Assembly (NCBI RefSeq): GCF_028550395.1
Contig: NZ_JAQQKW010000011.1
Coordinates: 62,001-126,000, forward strand
Source of the DNA: Asticcacaulis currens
GTDB taxonomy: Bacteria > Pseudomonadota > Alphaproteobacteria > Caulobacterales > Caulobacteraceae
Direction of reading: 5' to 3'
Length of the DNA: 64,000 bases
Shown piece by piece: positions 44,359 to 51,694 of this stretch. How positions within the stretch are numbered: position 1 is the stretch's first letter; each line of letters starts with the position of its first letter. Made by a program: the position numbers and the translations under genes. The notes under the pieces were generated by a model that saw nothing but the letters and a program-made list of their open reading frames with translations, made no database searches and had not been told where the DNA came from.

Positions 44359-44815
44359 AAAACGGTGTCGGGGGATCGGTGACTTTTTGAGGCCGATTCG
44401 TCGGGGGAACAGTGACCACCCTATCGGGGGATGCGTGACCGGATTGACGGGGGAAGAGTGACCGATTCGCTCAAGGCGAGTCGGGGGAACGGTGACCGGC
44501 GGGCGTTTTTCTGCGGTTTTGCCCTCCAAAGCTGCTTTTCGGGGGAATGGTGACCGGATTTGCCGCGGAAACAGGGTTAAAAAGCTGCGGGCAAGCTGTG
44601 GAAAATACTCTGTTTTTCCCGGACCGCTTATCGGGGGAAGAGTGACCGCCTGCACGGGGGAACGAAGACCCGTTGCGCGGGGGATCAGTGACAAAGTGAC
44701 GGGGTATCAAAGATTAACAAAAGGTACCCTTGTTGATTTTAAAGGGGAATTCCGGCTGTTTTTTCCCTTAACCTATTTAACTAGATTCACTAACAGACTC
44801 TCTTAACAGCGAGAG
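44359..44815 (+). other. Replication origin: nine iterons, DnaA box, AT-rich region
   Basis: Nine copies of a 17-bp iteron (consensus TCGGGGGAANAGTGACC) on the plus strand start at 44368, 44401, 44424, 44447, 44481, 44539, 44631, 44654 and 44677. Several are spaced exactly 23 bp apart. A DnaA box (TGTGGAAAA, the complement of TTTTCCACA) lies at 44597-44605 between the two iteron groups. An AT-rich stretch (44700-44810) with the dyad around AACAAAAGGTACCCTTGTT follows, a good candidate for the unwinding element. Confidence 0.9.
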
Positions 44816-44841
44816 GGGCGCGGTATTAAGGTCCGTGCGCG

Positions 44842-44881
44842 GTCCGCCTTGTGCGACCTTTGAAGGGTCGCTCAGGCGGAC
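44842..44881. other. Two-tier hairpin downstream of the origin
   Basis: Outer arms GTCCGCCT / AGGCGGAC enclose inner arms GCGACC / GGGTCGC with loop TTTGAA. Its place next to the unwinding region suggests a priming, antisense-RNA or termination role; this is inference. The region from here to 45250 otherwise shows no gene. Confidence 0.5.
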
Positions 44882-45129
44882 ATCTACGGGGAAAGGCAGT
44901 TAACAGACGACCGACAGAGTCACGGAACAGCACAGTCACCGGGATTTACGGTTCACGGCGTCCAGTTCTTTGACCTCAGCGCGTGGGTTTATAGTGACCG
45001 CCTGCAACACCGCCGAGATATACCCGTCAGGCTCTGATTTCAGCCGTAAGGCCACGGTTTTGATGCTGAAAAACGACCCCACAAGACACGGAGTCGCTTG
45101 GAGTCCAAGGGATTGCGGCGAAAACCGGC

Positions 45130-45146
45130 CGTCACTGATCCCCCGA
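45130..45146 (-). repeat. Single iteron in reverse orientation
   Basis: On the minus strand: TCGGGGGATCAGTGACG, differing from origin iteron 9 only at the two end bases. It is preceded by GGCTA, giving GGCTATCGGGGG, which joins the AGCTATC-type core to an iteron. About 440 bp from the main array. Confidence 0.7.
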
Positions 45147-45250
45147 TAGCCCGTGCTCCCCTTAAAACACGGGCCGGAAATGACGTGACGGCCTGCGATT
45201 CGGTCGCTATGGAAACGATCAGTATATTCAACCCCTTGCGGAGACGCGAC

Positions 45251-46387
45251 ATGGCGGTCAGCATCCATTCCGGTTTCGATGGCGGCAATATCGAGGTGGT
45301 GCAGGCGCACGGGGGCGGACGTTTCGATCTGGCTATCCGTCCGGATCATCAGTCGCACTATTACCAATGGTTCTATTTCCGCGTGGACGGGGCCTCAGGC
45401 GTCGATCTGGAACTGCGCCTGACCAATGCCGGAGGATCGGCTTATACGGGCGGCTGGGAGGGCTACAAAGCCCGTATCAGCGGCGATGGGGCCCACTGGA
45501 CGCAGGCCGACACCACCTATGCCGACGGCGTGCTGACCATCCGTCACCGGCCCACCTCTGAAACCCTGTGGGTGGCCTATTTCGCGCCCTATGACAGTGA
45601 CCGTCACCGGGCGCTGGTCGAGCGGGTGATGACCTTGCCGGGCATGAGACACCGGGTTCTGGGCCAAACGCTCGATGGCCACGATCTCGACCTGTTCAGC
45701 GTAGGGGAGGGGCCGCGTATCGTGTGGCTCTATGCGCGTCAGCATCCGGGCGAGACCATGGCCGAATGGTGGATGGAGGGGGCCATTCCCTGGCTGTGCA
45801 GCGACGCGCCGGAGGCCGTGGCCCTGCGCGCGGCGGCGACCTTTTACATCGTGCTCAACTGTAACCCGGACGGCAGCGCGCGCGGGCACCTGCGCACCAA
45901 TGCCGCCGGCACCGATCTGAACCGGCAGTGGGCCGCGCCCTCGGCGGAAAAGAGCCCGGAAGTGCTGGCCATCCGCAACGCCATGGACGATACCGGCGTC
46001 GATTTTGCCATCGACGTGCACGGCGACGAAGCCATCCCGCACGTCTTTATGGCCGGATTTGAGGGCATTCCGTCGTGGACGCCGCAGCGTGACGCCCTCT
46101 ATCGCCGCTATCTGAGCGCCCTGTCGGCGCGCACGCCCGATTTCCAGACCACCTATGGCTATGCGGTCGATGCGCCGGGGCAGGCCAATCTGACCGTTTC
46201 GACCAATGCCGTGGCCGAACGCTTCGGGGCCATCGCCATGACGCTGGAAATGCCGTTCAAGGACCATGACGACGCACCGGACGCCGTTGAGGGCTGGTCA
46301 CCGGCCCGCTCTCAGGCGCTGGGGGTGGCGTGCCTGAAGGCGCTGTCGGACGTGATCACGGAGATTCCGCTGCGCGCCCGCGGCTGA
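45251..46387 (+). CDS. M14 carboxypeptidase, cytosolic (AGBL/CCP-like) type
   Basis: About 378 residues. The N-terminal beta domain starts ISIHSGFDGGNIEVV-like and has YYQWFYFRVDG. Zinc ligands are in RQHPGETMAEW (His, Glu) and DVHGDE (His); TDLNRQW binds the substrate carboxylate; the catalytic Glu is in LEMPFKDHD. No signal peptide, so it is cytoplasmic. The start at 45251 has GGAGA upstream; the open frame back to 45098 runs through an iteron and looks non-coding. It trims C-terminal residues from peptides or proteins; the substrate is unknown. It directly follows the origin. Confidence 0.9.
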   Translation: MAVSIHSGFDGGNIEVVQAHGGGRFDLAIRPDHQSHYYQWFYFRVDGASGVDLELRLTNAGGSAYTGGWEGYKARISGDGAHWTQADTTYADGVLTIRHRPTSETLWVAYFAPYDSDRHRALVERVMTLPGMRHRVLGQTLDGHDLDLFSVGEGPRIVWLYARQHPGETMAEWWMEGAIPWLCSDAPEAVALRAAATFYIVLNCNPDGSARGHLRTNAAGTDLNRQWAAPSAEKSPEVLAIRNAMDDTGVDFAIDVHGDEAIPHVFMAGFEGIPSWTPQRDALYRRYLSALSARTPDFQTTYGYAVDAPGQANLTVSTNAVAERFGAIAMTLEMPFKDHDDAPDAVEGWSPARSQALGVACLKALSDVITEIPLRARG

Positions 46388-46419
46388 AAACATCTGCGTG
46401 AGGCAAAGGTTTGCGCGAT

Positions 46420-46526
46420 TAGAGCGCATTTCGTTCAAATTGAATCGAAATCGCGCTCTAAATTTTTGGTTTAACGCGCTTTTTTTTATCCAAAAAGTGC
46501 GGCGCACTTTTCGGGAAGCGCTTATC
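46420..46526 (+). repeat. Dispersed intergenic repeat, family B (copy 2)
   Basis: TAGAGCGCATTTCG / CGAAATCGCGCTCTA hairpin, then AATTTTTGGTTTAACGCGC and a second hairpin AAAAAGTGC-GGC-GCACTTTT ending GGGAAGCGCTT. An iteron abuts its right end. Confidence 0.75.
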
Positions 46527-46543
46527 GGGGGATCGGTGACCAC
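46527..46543 (+). repeat. Single iteron downstream of the M14 gene
   Basis: TCGGGGGATCGGTGACC, differing from origin iteron 1 only in the last base. It is 1.85 kb from the main array and immediately to the right of repeat B copy 2. Confidence 0.8.
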
Positions 46544-46609
46544 ATCTCCTGACTCGACTCCGCCCGATTCGCCAAGCAAGGTAGGACGGGAACACACACG
46601 GAGCGGATC

Positions 46610-47008
46610 ATGTTGAACGATATTCTCGGCGCCCTCGGCAGCAAGCTCGATCTGGGGAATCTCGACCTCGCCGGTCTGGCGCAGCAACTGGGTGGGCAGG
46701 GCCTGATCGGCGACGTGCTGGGTCAGTTGCAGCAGGGCGGTCTGGCTGAGGTGGTGCAGTCGTGGGTGTCGAATGGCGCCAACCTGCCGATATCGCTGGA
46801 GCAGTTGCAATCGGCGCTGGGGCCGGACACCGTCAATCAACTGGCCGGGTCACTGGGCATTGATCCGGCGCAACTGGGCGACGTCCTGCCCGGTGTGGTC
46901 GATCAGTTGTCGCAGGGCGGGCAATTGCCGCAGGCCATAGCCGAGGCGGCCCCGAACCTGCTGGGACAGGACGGACTTGGTAAGTTGCTGGGCGGTCTGT
47001 TCCGCTAG
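46610..47008 (+). CDS. YidB-like (DUF937) protein
   Basis: 132 residues, Gln/Gly/Leu-rich and without a signal peptide. AEVVQSWVSNGANLPISLEQ and ALGPDTVNQLAGSLGIDPAQ match the DUF937/YidB family (helical, homeodomain-like fold). Function is unknown; E. coli YidB is an abundant cytosolic protein. RBS GGAG precedes ATG 46610. The stop codon TAG lies inside the left end of repeat A copy 2 (CGCTAGATC), so the C-terminus may have been set by the repeat. Confidence 0.82.
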   Translation: MLNDILGALGSKLDLGNLDLAGLAQQLGGQGLIGDVLGQLQQGGLAEVVQSWVSNGANLPISLEQLQSALGPDTVNQLAGSLGIDPAQLGDVLPGVVDQLSQGGQLPQAIAEAAPNLLGQDGLGKLLGGLFR

Positions 47009-47132
47009 ATCATTATGATAAACATAATGATCCAGCTTTTTTAGTCCCTCGCCGGGTGCGGTCTCCACCACCTTGGCCGCCGCCTCAATGGCGGCTTGAG
47101 CGGACTGATTATAGAAATCATTCCGCTATAAT
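47005..47132 (+). repeat. Dispersed intergenic repeat, family A (copy 2)
   Basis: CTAGATCATTATGAT, CCCTCGCCGGG, CCTTGGCCGCCGCCTCAATG and a right dyad GATTATAGAAATCATTCCGC align in order with copy 1 at 30206. It is slightly shorter owing to small deletions in the left dyad. Confidence 0.8.
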
Positions 47133-47134
47133 TC

Positions 47135-47323
47135 TTACTCCATCCCCTTAAGGGCGCGGGCCGAGCGCAGACCGTTGCGGCGCAAGGCCTGCACGGCGCG
47201 GCGCAGATCGGCCAGGGCTTGGGCCCGCGTGCGGCCGGACGCTTCATAGGCGGCAACGGTTTCGGCGATCAGTTCGGCTTCGGGCGGCCAGTTGTCGTTG
47301 GCAGCGGTCAGGGCAGGGGTCAT
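47135..47323 (-). CDS. Small hypothetical protein (62 aa)
   Basis: Starts MTPALTAANDNWPPEAELIA, then a helical, Arg/Ala-rich part (RAQALADLRRAVQALRRNGL). Composition and sustained helix pattern suggest a real product, but no RBS is clear. Not recognised. Confidence 0.45.
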   Translation of the reverse strand: MTPALTAANDNWPPEAELIAETVAAYEASGRTRAQALADLRRAVQALRRNGLRSARALKGME

Positions 47324-47378
47324 GGCGCACAGAGTACAGCAGGGGAGGGGACTGTCTATAGCGGAAGGGGGTTAAAAA

Positions 47379-47588
47379 TTACCCCGGCAGAAGGCCATTT
47401 TCACGCGCCGTTTCACGGTCGAGGATCATCTGAATGGCCGGACGACCCAAAACCCGGTCCACCGCGCGCCCATCTTCACCATAAAGGCTGTCCGCCACGC
47501 GAAATATGCCTTTAAGGCACTCAATCGCCGGCTGCGCCACCGCCTGACCGGCCACCAGCACCCACGCTCCATCATACAGTCGGCTCAT
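47379..47588 (-). CDS. Small hypothetical protein (69 aa)
   Basis: Starts MSRLYDGAWVLVAGQAVAQP, with ECLKGIFRVADSLYGEDGRA and RPAIQMILDRETARENGL after it. GGAGGG lies 7 nt before ATG 47588, a better start than 47621. No known motif. A plausible small soluble protein, unrelated to the divergent hexosaminidase gene as far as can be seen. Confidence 0.5.
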   Translation of the reverse strand: MSRLYDGAWVLVAGQAVAQPAIECLKGIFRVADSLYGEDGRAVDRVLGRPAIQMILDRETARENGLLPG

Positions 47589-47686
47589 CGCACCCTCCGT
47601 CAGTTCCTTTTTTGTTCTCATATTTGGGCGCGAATGTCAAGTCGATAAGCGGGGCTTGCAAAAGCTATCCGCTAGCTATCTGTTAT

Positions 47687-47702
47687 ATTGGTTATAACCA
47701 AT
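47687..47702. promoter_or_regulatory. GntR/NagQ-type operator upstream of hexosaminidase
   Basis: Perfect palindrome ATTGGTTATAACCAAT, 78 bp before the ATG. It shares the ATTGGT half-site with the dyad at 38061 upstream of the NagB-II-like gene. Just upstream (about 47663-47684) lie AGCTATC-type sequences (AGCTATCCGCTAGCTATC) like those before parA. Confidence 0.65.
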
Positions 47703-47780
47703 GCCGCTCCACCCTATAACTTTTGGGCTTGATTTCGCGGAAAATCCACCGTCACATAGGTGTCAAACAGGGAGCCCCCC

Positions 47781-50372
47781 ATGACCTTTGCCCATTCCGT
47801 CAGCCTGAGCACACTGGCCCTTGCCCTGTCCCTGACCGCCGGTTGCGCCAGCTTACTGCCCCCCCCTGTGGCCCCGCCCGTCCTGCCGACGGTCGCCCCG
47901 CCCCTGCCATCGCTGGATCAGGCCACACTGGACCGTCTGGGGGATCGGCTCGGCTATCGCTGGGAGATCGCCGATAACCGTCAGACCTGTGACAAGGCGG
48001 CCTGTTTCCTGTCGGTCCTGACCCTCACCCTGCCCGAAGGCAGCGACCTGCCCGGCGGCTGGACCCTCTATGTCTCCTATGTGGCGGGGCTTGTGCGTTA
48101 TGAGAGCGAGATCTTCGACCTGAAACAGGTCAATGGCGACCTCTATGCCCTGACGCCCAAGCCGGGGGTGACGCTGAAAGGTGGTGCCTCGCATACGGTT
48201 CGCATCTGGGGGCAGGGGCATTTTTACGCGCGCGGTCTGGTCATGCCCAATGCCTATGTGGCGGCATCGGGCCTGACGGCGCGCACCGTGGCGGCGACGA
48301 AGGTGGTGATCGACCCCGAAAGCGGGCTGGAAACCCTGCCCTTTGTCGCCCCCATGACCGATGAGGCGAAGCTGGGCACCCAGAGCCCCACTGACAGGAC
48401 GCAGTGGCTGACGCCGCAACGCGCCTATGAACGCAATGCGTCGCGCAACGTGGCCCTGACCCGTCCGGCCGTGGTGATCCTGCCCACCCCGGCCAGGGTG
48501 ACCCTGCAAAAGGGCGCGCCGCTCGATCTCAGCAAGGGGTTTGACCTGCGCCTTAAAGGTCTGAGCCGCGACGCCCTCATCCCCGCCTTAGAGGCCCTGA
48601 AACGGGCCGGGGCCGGGGAGGGGCGGGGACCGGTGCTCAGCGTCACCATCGACCCGAAACTGCGCCCCGAAGCCTATCGCCTGACGGTGGGCAAAAGCGT
48701 TAGCATCCGCGCCGGATCGACGACGGGGGCCAACCACGCCCTGCGCTCTCTGACCCAGCAAACGGCCTTTGATGGTGCTCAGGTGCGGCGTATGACCATC
48801 GAAGACGCGCCGCGCCTGCCCTTCCGGGGCCTGCATATCGACGTGGCGCGCAACTTCCACTCCAAAGCCTTTGTGCTCGAGACGCTGGAGCAGATGGCGG
48901 CCTATAAGCTCAACCGCCTGCACCTGCATCTGGGCGACGACGAAGCGTGGCGGCTGGAAATCGACGGCCTGCCGGAACTCACGCAGGTGGGCGCCTATCG
49001 CTGCCACGACCCGGCCGAAGAGACCTGCCTGCTGCCGCAACTGGGGGCCGGGCCGGAGCGCGACACGCCGGTCAATGGCTACTTTTCGAAGGCCGACTAT
49101 ATCGACATCCTCAAGGCGGCGCAGGCGCGCGGCATCGAGGTCATACCGTCCTTCGACATGCCGGGCCACAGCCGTGCGGCGATCAAATCCATGGAGGTCC
49201 GCTATCGCCGTCTGATGGCCGCCGGTGATGCGGCGGGGGCGGCGCAATATCGGCTGGTCGAACCGGAAGACACCACGGCCTATCGCTCGATCCAGCACTA
49301 TAACGACAATACGCTCAATGTCTGCCTGCCCGCCACCTACGCCTTTATCGACAAGGTGATCGACGAGACGATGAAGCTGCATCAGGCCGCCGGTGTGCCG
49401 CTGAAGCGCTACCATATCGGGGCGGATGAGACGGCGGGGGCGTGGACACAGTCACCCGCCTGTCAGGCCTTTATGGCGCAGAACGGCCTGAAAGCGTCTC
49501 AGCTCACCCCCTATTTCATCGAGCGCGTCTCGGCCTATCTGGCCGAAAAGGGCATCGAGACGGCGGGCTGGAGCGACGGCATGGGCCACACGGACGCCGC
49601 GCGGATGCCAAAGATCGTGCAGTCTAACATCTGGAGTTCCACCCTCGGCACGGCAGCTACCGAAGCGCACGATCAGGCCAATCGCGGCTGGGAAGTCGTG
49701 CTGTCGGTGCCCGACATCACCTATTTTGACATGCCGCCCGCACCGGACCCGGACGAAATCGCCTATGACTGGGCGTCACGCGATACGGACATCTACAAGA
49801 TTTTCAGCTTCCAGCCGGAAAACCTGCCGGCCAATGCCTCCTTGCTGACCGATATCCGCGGGCAGGGGACGACGGTAGCCGATAAAACGCCCTATGCGCC
49901 CGGGCGCGGCCTGACCGGTCTTCAGGGGCAGTTGTGGTCCGAGGTGGTGCGCACGGACGACGCGGCCGAATACCGTCTCTTCCCGCGCCTTTTGCCGCTG
50001 GCGGAACGGGCCTGGCACCGGGCAGGCTGGGAAGCGCCGTACAAGGCGGGGGAAAGCTACACCTATGGCGACGGCAAGGTCGATCCCAAGGCGGTGCTGG
50101 GTGAGTGGCAAGGTTTCCGCGACCGGCTGGGCGTGCATCTGCGGCTTCTGGATCAGGCGGATATCGCCTATCGTCTGGCACCACCCGGTGCAAAGATCGA
50201 AGGCGGCCAGCTATTCGCCAATGCCGAAATCGCCGCTACGCCCATCGAATACCGCCTCGCAGGCGGCGAATGGACACCCTATACGGGGCCGGTGGCGGTG
50301 AGCGGCCCGGTGGAGTTGCGCGTTACCTCTCCCGATGGCCGCCGCAAGAGCCGTATGGTAAGGGTAGAGTGA
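47781..50372 (+). CDS. Beta-N-acetylhexosaminidase, GH20 lipoprotein
   Basis: 863 residues. Lipobox TAGC follows the signal MTFAHSVSLSTLALALSL, so it is membrane anchored. An N-terminal carbohydrate-binding-like domain (DNRQTCDKAACFLSVLTLTL) is followed by the GH20b domain and the catalytic barrel (PFRGLHIDVARNFHSKAFVL). The catalytic Asp-Glu pair is in YHIGADETAGAW (about residues 549-550). A small C-terminal beta domain ends the protein. It releases terminal GlcNAc/GalNAc from chitin oligosaccharides or glycans. ATG 47781 has GGGAG upstream. Operon with GH16; NagQ-type site upstream. Confidence 0.94.
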   Translation: MTFAHSVSLSTLALALSLTAGCASLLPPPVAPPVLPTVAPPLPSLDQATLDRLGDRLGYRWEIADNRQTCDKAACFLSVLTLTLPEGSDLPGGWTLYVSYVAGLVRYESEIFDLKQVNGDLYALTPKPGVTLKGGASHTVRIWGQGHFYARGLVMPNAYVAASGLTARTVAATKVVIDPESGLETLPFVAPMTDEAKLGTQSPTDRTQWLTPQRAYERNASRNVALTRPAVVILPTPARVTLQKGAPLDLSKGFDLRLKGLSRDALIPALEALKRAGAGEGRGPVLSVTIDPKLRPEAYRLTVGKSVSIRAGSTTGANHALRSLTQQTAFDGAQVRRMTIEDAPRLPFRGLHIDVARNFHSKAFVLETLEQMAAYKLNRLHLHLGDDEAWRLEIDGLPELTQVGAYRCHDPAEETCLLPQLGAGPERDTPVNGYFSKADYIDILKAAQARGIEVIPSFDMPGHSRAAIKSMEVRYRRLMAAGDAAGAAQYRLVEPEDTTAYRSIQHYNDNTLNVCLPATYAFIDKVIDETMKLHQAAGVPLKRYHIGADETAGAWTQSPACQAFMAQNGLKASQLTPYFIERVSAYLAEKGIETAGWSDGMGHTDAARMPKIVQSNIWSSTLGTAATEAHDQANRGWEVVLSVPDITYFDMPPAPDPDEIAYDWASRDTDIYKIFSFQPENLPANASLLTDIRGQGTTVADKTPYAPGRGLTGLQGQLWSEVVRTDDAAEYRLFPRLLPLAERAWHRAGWEAPYKAGESYTYGDGKVDPKAVLGEWQGFRDRLGVHLRLLDQADIAYRLAPPGAKIEGGQLFANAEIAATPIEYRLAGGEWTPYTGPVAVSGPVELRVTSPDGRRKSRMVRVE

Positions 50373-50423
50373 TCTTAAACCTCCTGGCCTTCGGCGGGAG
50401 GGCATAAAAACAAAGGAAACGCC

Positions 50424-51251
50424 ATGCTGAAATCCCTGATTCTGTCGGCGGTGACGCTGACCGCCCTCTCGGTGGCCGTTGAGACGCGGGCGGCCGATGC
50501 GACCTCACCCGTTCCGGCGGGCTATGCGCTCGACTGGGCCGAGGAGTTCAACACGCCCGGCCTGCCCGATGCCAAGACCTGGGTCTATGACACGCAGGCC
50601 AACCGCACCGGCTGGTACAATAACGAAAAGCAGTATTACGCCGCCGGGCGGCTGGAAAATTCCGAGGTGAAGGGCGGCACGCTGCGCATCACCGCGCGCA
50701 AGGAGCGCCTGAGCGACCGCGCCGATTACGGCGGGCAGGACTACAGCTCGGCACGCCTGATCACGCGCGGCAAGGTCAGCTTCCTCTATGGCTTCTATGA
50801 AATCCGCGCCAAGGTGCCCTGCGGTCAGGGCTCATGGCCGGCCATCTGGATGCTTGGCACCGAGGGGCCGTGGCCGGACGGGGGCGAAATCGACATTATG
50901 GAGCACGTGGGCAAGACGCCCACCAAGATATTCGGCACGGTCCATAACCGCCAAACCATCGACACGGTGGGCGGGTCCGGCAACGGCAATACGCTGAACG
51001 TTCCGGATGCCTGCACGGCCTTTCATAAGTATCAGCTTCTGTGGACGCCGGAAAAGCTCGACTTCTTCGTCGATGGGCAGCCCTACCACAGCTACGCCAA
51101 AACCGATCAGCCGGGTGCCTGGCCTTTCGACAAGCCACAGTTCCTGCTGCTCAATCTGGCCATTGGCGGCAATATGGCCGGTGAGGTGGATGACGGCATC
51201 TTCCCGCGCACCTTTGAGGTCGATTACGTAAGGGTGTGGAAAAAGCGCTGA
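50424..51251 (+). CDS. Secreted GH16 beta-glucanase (laminarinase-like)
   Basis: 275 residues. Sec signal peptide cleaves near ETRAAD. The GH16 catalytic motif ExDxxE is intact in DGGEIDIMEHVG, with WYNNEKQYY, GFYEIRAKVP and PAIWMLG as family features. It most likely hydrolyses beta-1,3- or beta-1,3/1,4-glucans by the retaining mechanism. It is 51 nt after the GH20 gene on the same strand, so the two are probably co-expressed. RBS AAAGGAAA precedes ATG. Confidence 0.92.
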   Translation: MLKSLILSAVTLTALSVAVETRAADATSPVPAGYALDWAEEFNTPGLPDAKTWVYDTQANRTGWYNNEKQYYAAGRLENSEVKGGTLRITARKERLSDRADYGGQDYSSARLITRGKVSFLYGFYEIRAKVPCGQGSWPAIWMLGTEGPWPDGGEIDIMEHVGKTPTKIFGTVHNRQTIDTVGGSGNGNTLNVPDACTAFHKYQLLWTPEKLDFFVDGQPYHSYAKTDQPGAWPFDKPQFLLLNLAIGGNMAGEVDDGIFPRTFEVDYVRVWKKR

Positions 51252-51295
51252 AACCTCTGCTTGCGGTGGCGAGGTGCGGTGCCTATAAACACCCC

Positions 51296-51619
51296 ATGCG
51301 CTCTGGCCTCTTCAAAGTGATGGTGATTGTGGCGGGACTGCTGGCCATGCTGTCGGGTCTGCACGCGCCCGAACGCGCGGGGTCTTGGGCGCATCACGAA
51401 GACACCCATCTGCACCTGCACGTCCGGTCGTCGGAAGCGCCCTGCTGCGCCGACAAGGGGGCCGCATCTCTGAAGGTCTGCGGTCAGCACTGCGCCGCCA
51501 TCGCCACCGCCAGCTTCCTGTTTATGCATTTGCCGAGCGTGAAGGCGCTGGATTTCCAGCCGCGTCACCGCCACAGCGTCGGCCTGAGCTACCGCCCGCT
51601 GGCCCCGCCGCCGCGCTGA
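51296..51619 (+). CDS. Small secreted His/Cys-rich protein, possible metal binder
   Basis: About 107 residues from ATG 51296 (MRSGLFKVMVIVAGLLAM signal-like). The mature part has a His cluster (HHEDTHLHLHV) and Cys pairs (APCCADKG, VCGQHCAA). The layout recalls small CopL/DUF2946-like proteins near metal-linked receptors. An in-frame start at 51236 would overlap the GH16 gene and lacks a signal. The next gene is a TBDR, so a shared metal role is possible but unproven. Confidence 0.6.
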   Translation: MRSGLFKVMVIVAGLLAMLSGLHAPERAGSWAHHEDTHLHLHVRSSEAPCCADKGAASLKVCGQHCAAIATASFLFMHLPSVKALDFQPRHRHSVGLSYRPLAPPPR

Positions 51620-51694
51620 AACCCTGAAAAATGAACCGACGCGCCGCGCTTCGACGCGCCACGCCCTTGCTTGCTCATTTTTACGGGTTTTCCC

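Noticed and set aside
44368-44693. CRISPR array
   Set aside because: The repeats are 17 bp, vary in sequence and have very short irregular spacers next to repA, so they are iterons.
45098-45250. N-terminal extension of the M14 carboxypeptidase
   Set aside because: It reads through an iteron and has no similarity; ATG 45251 has a good RBS.
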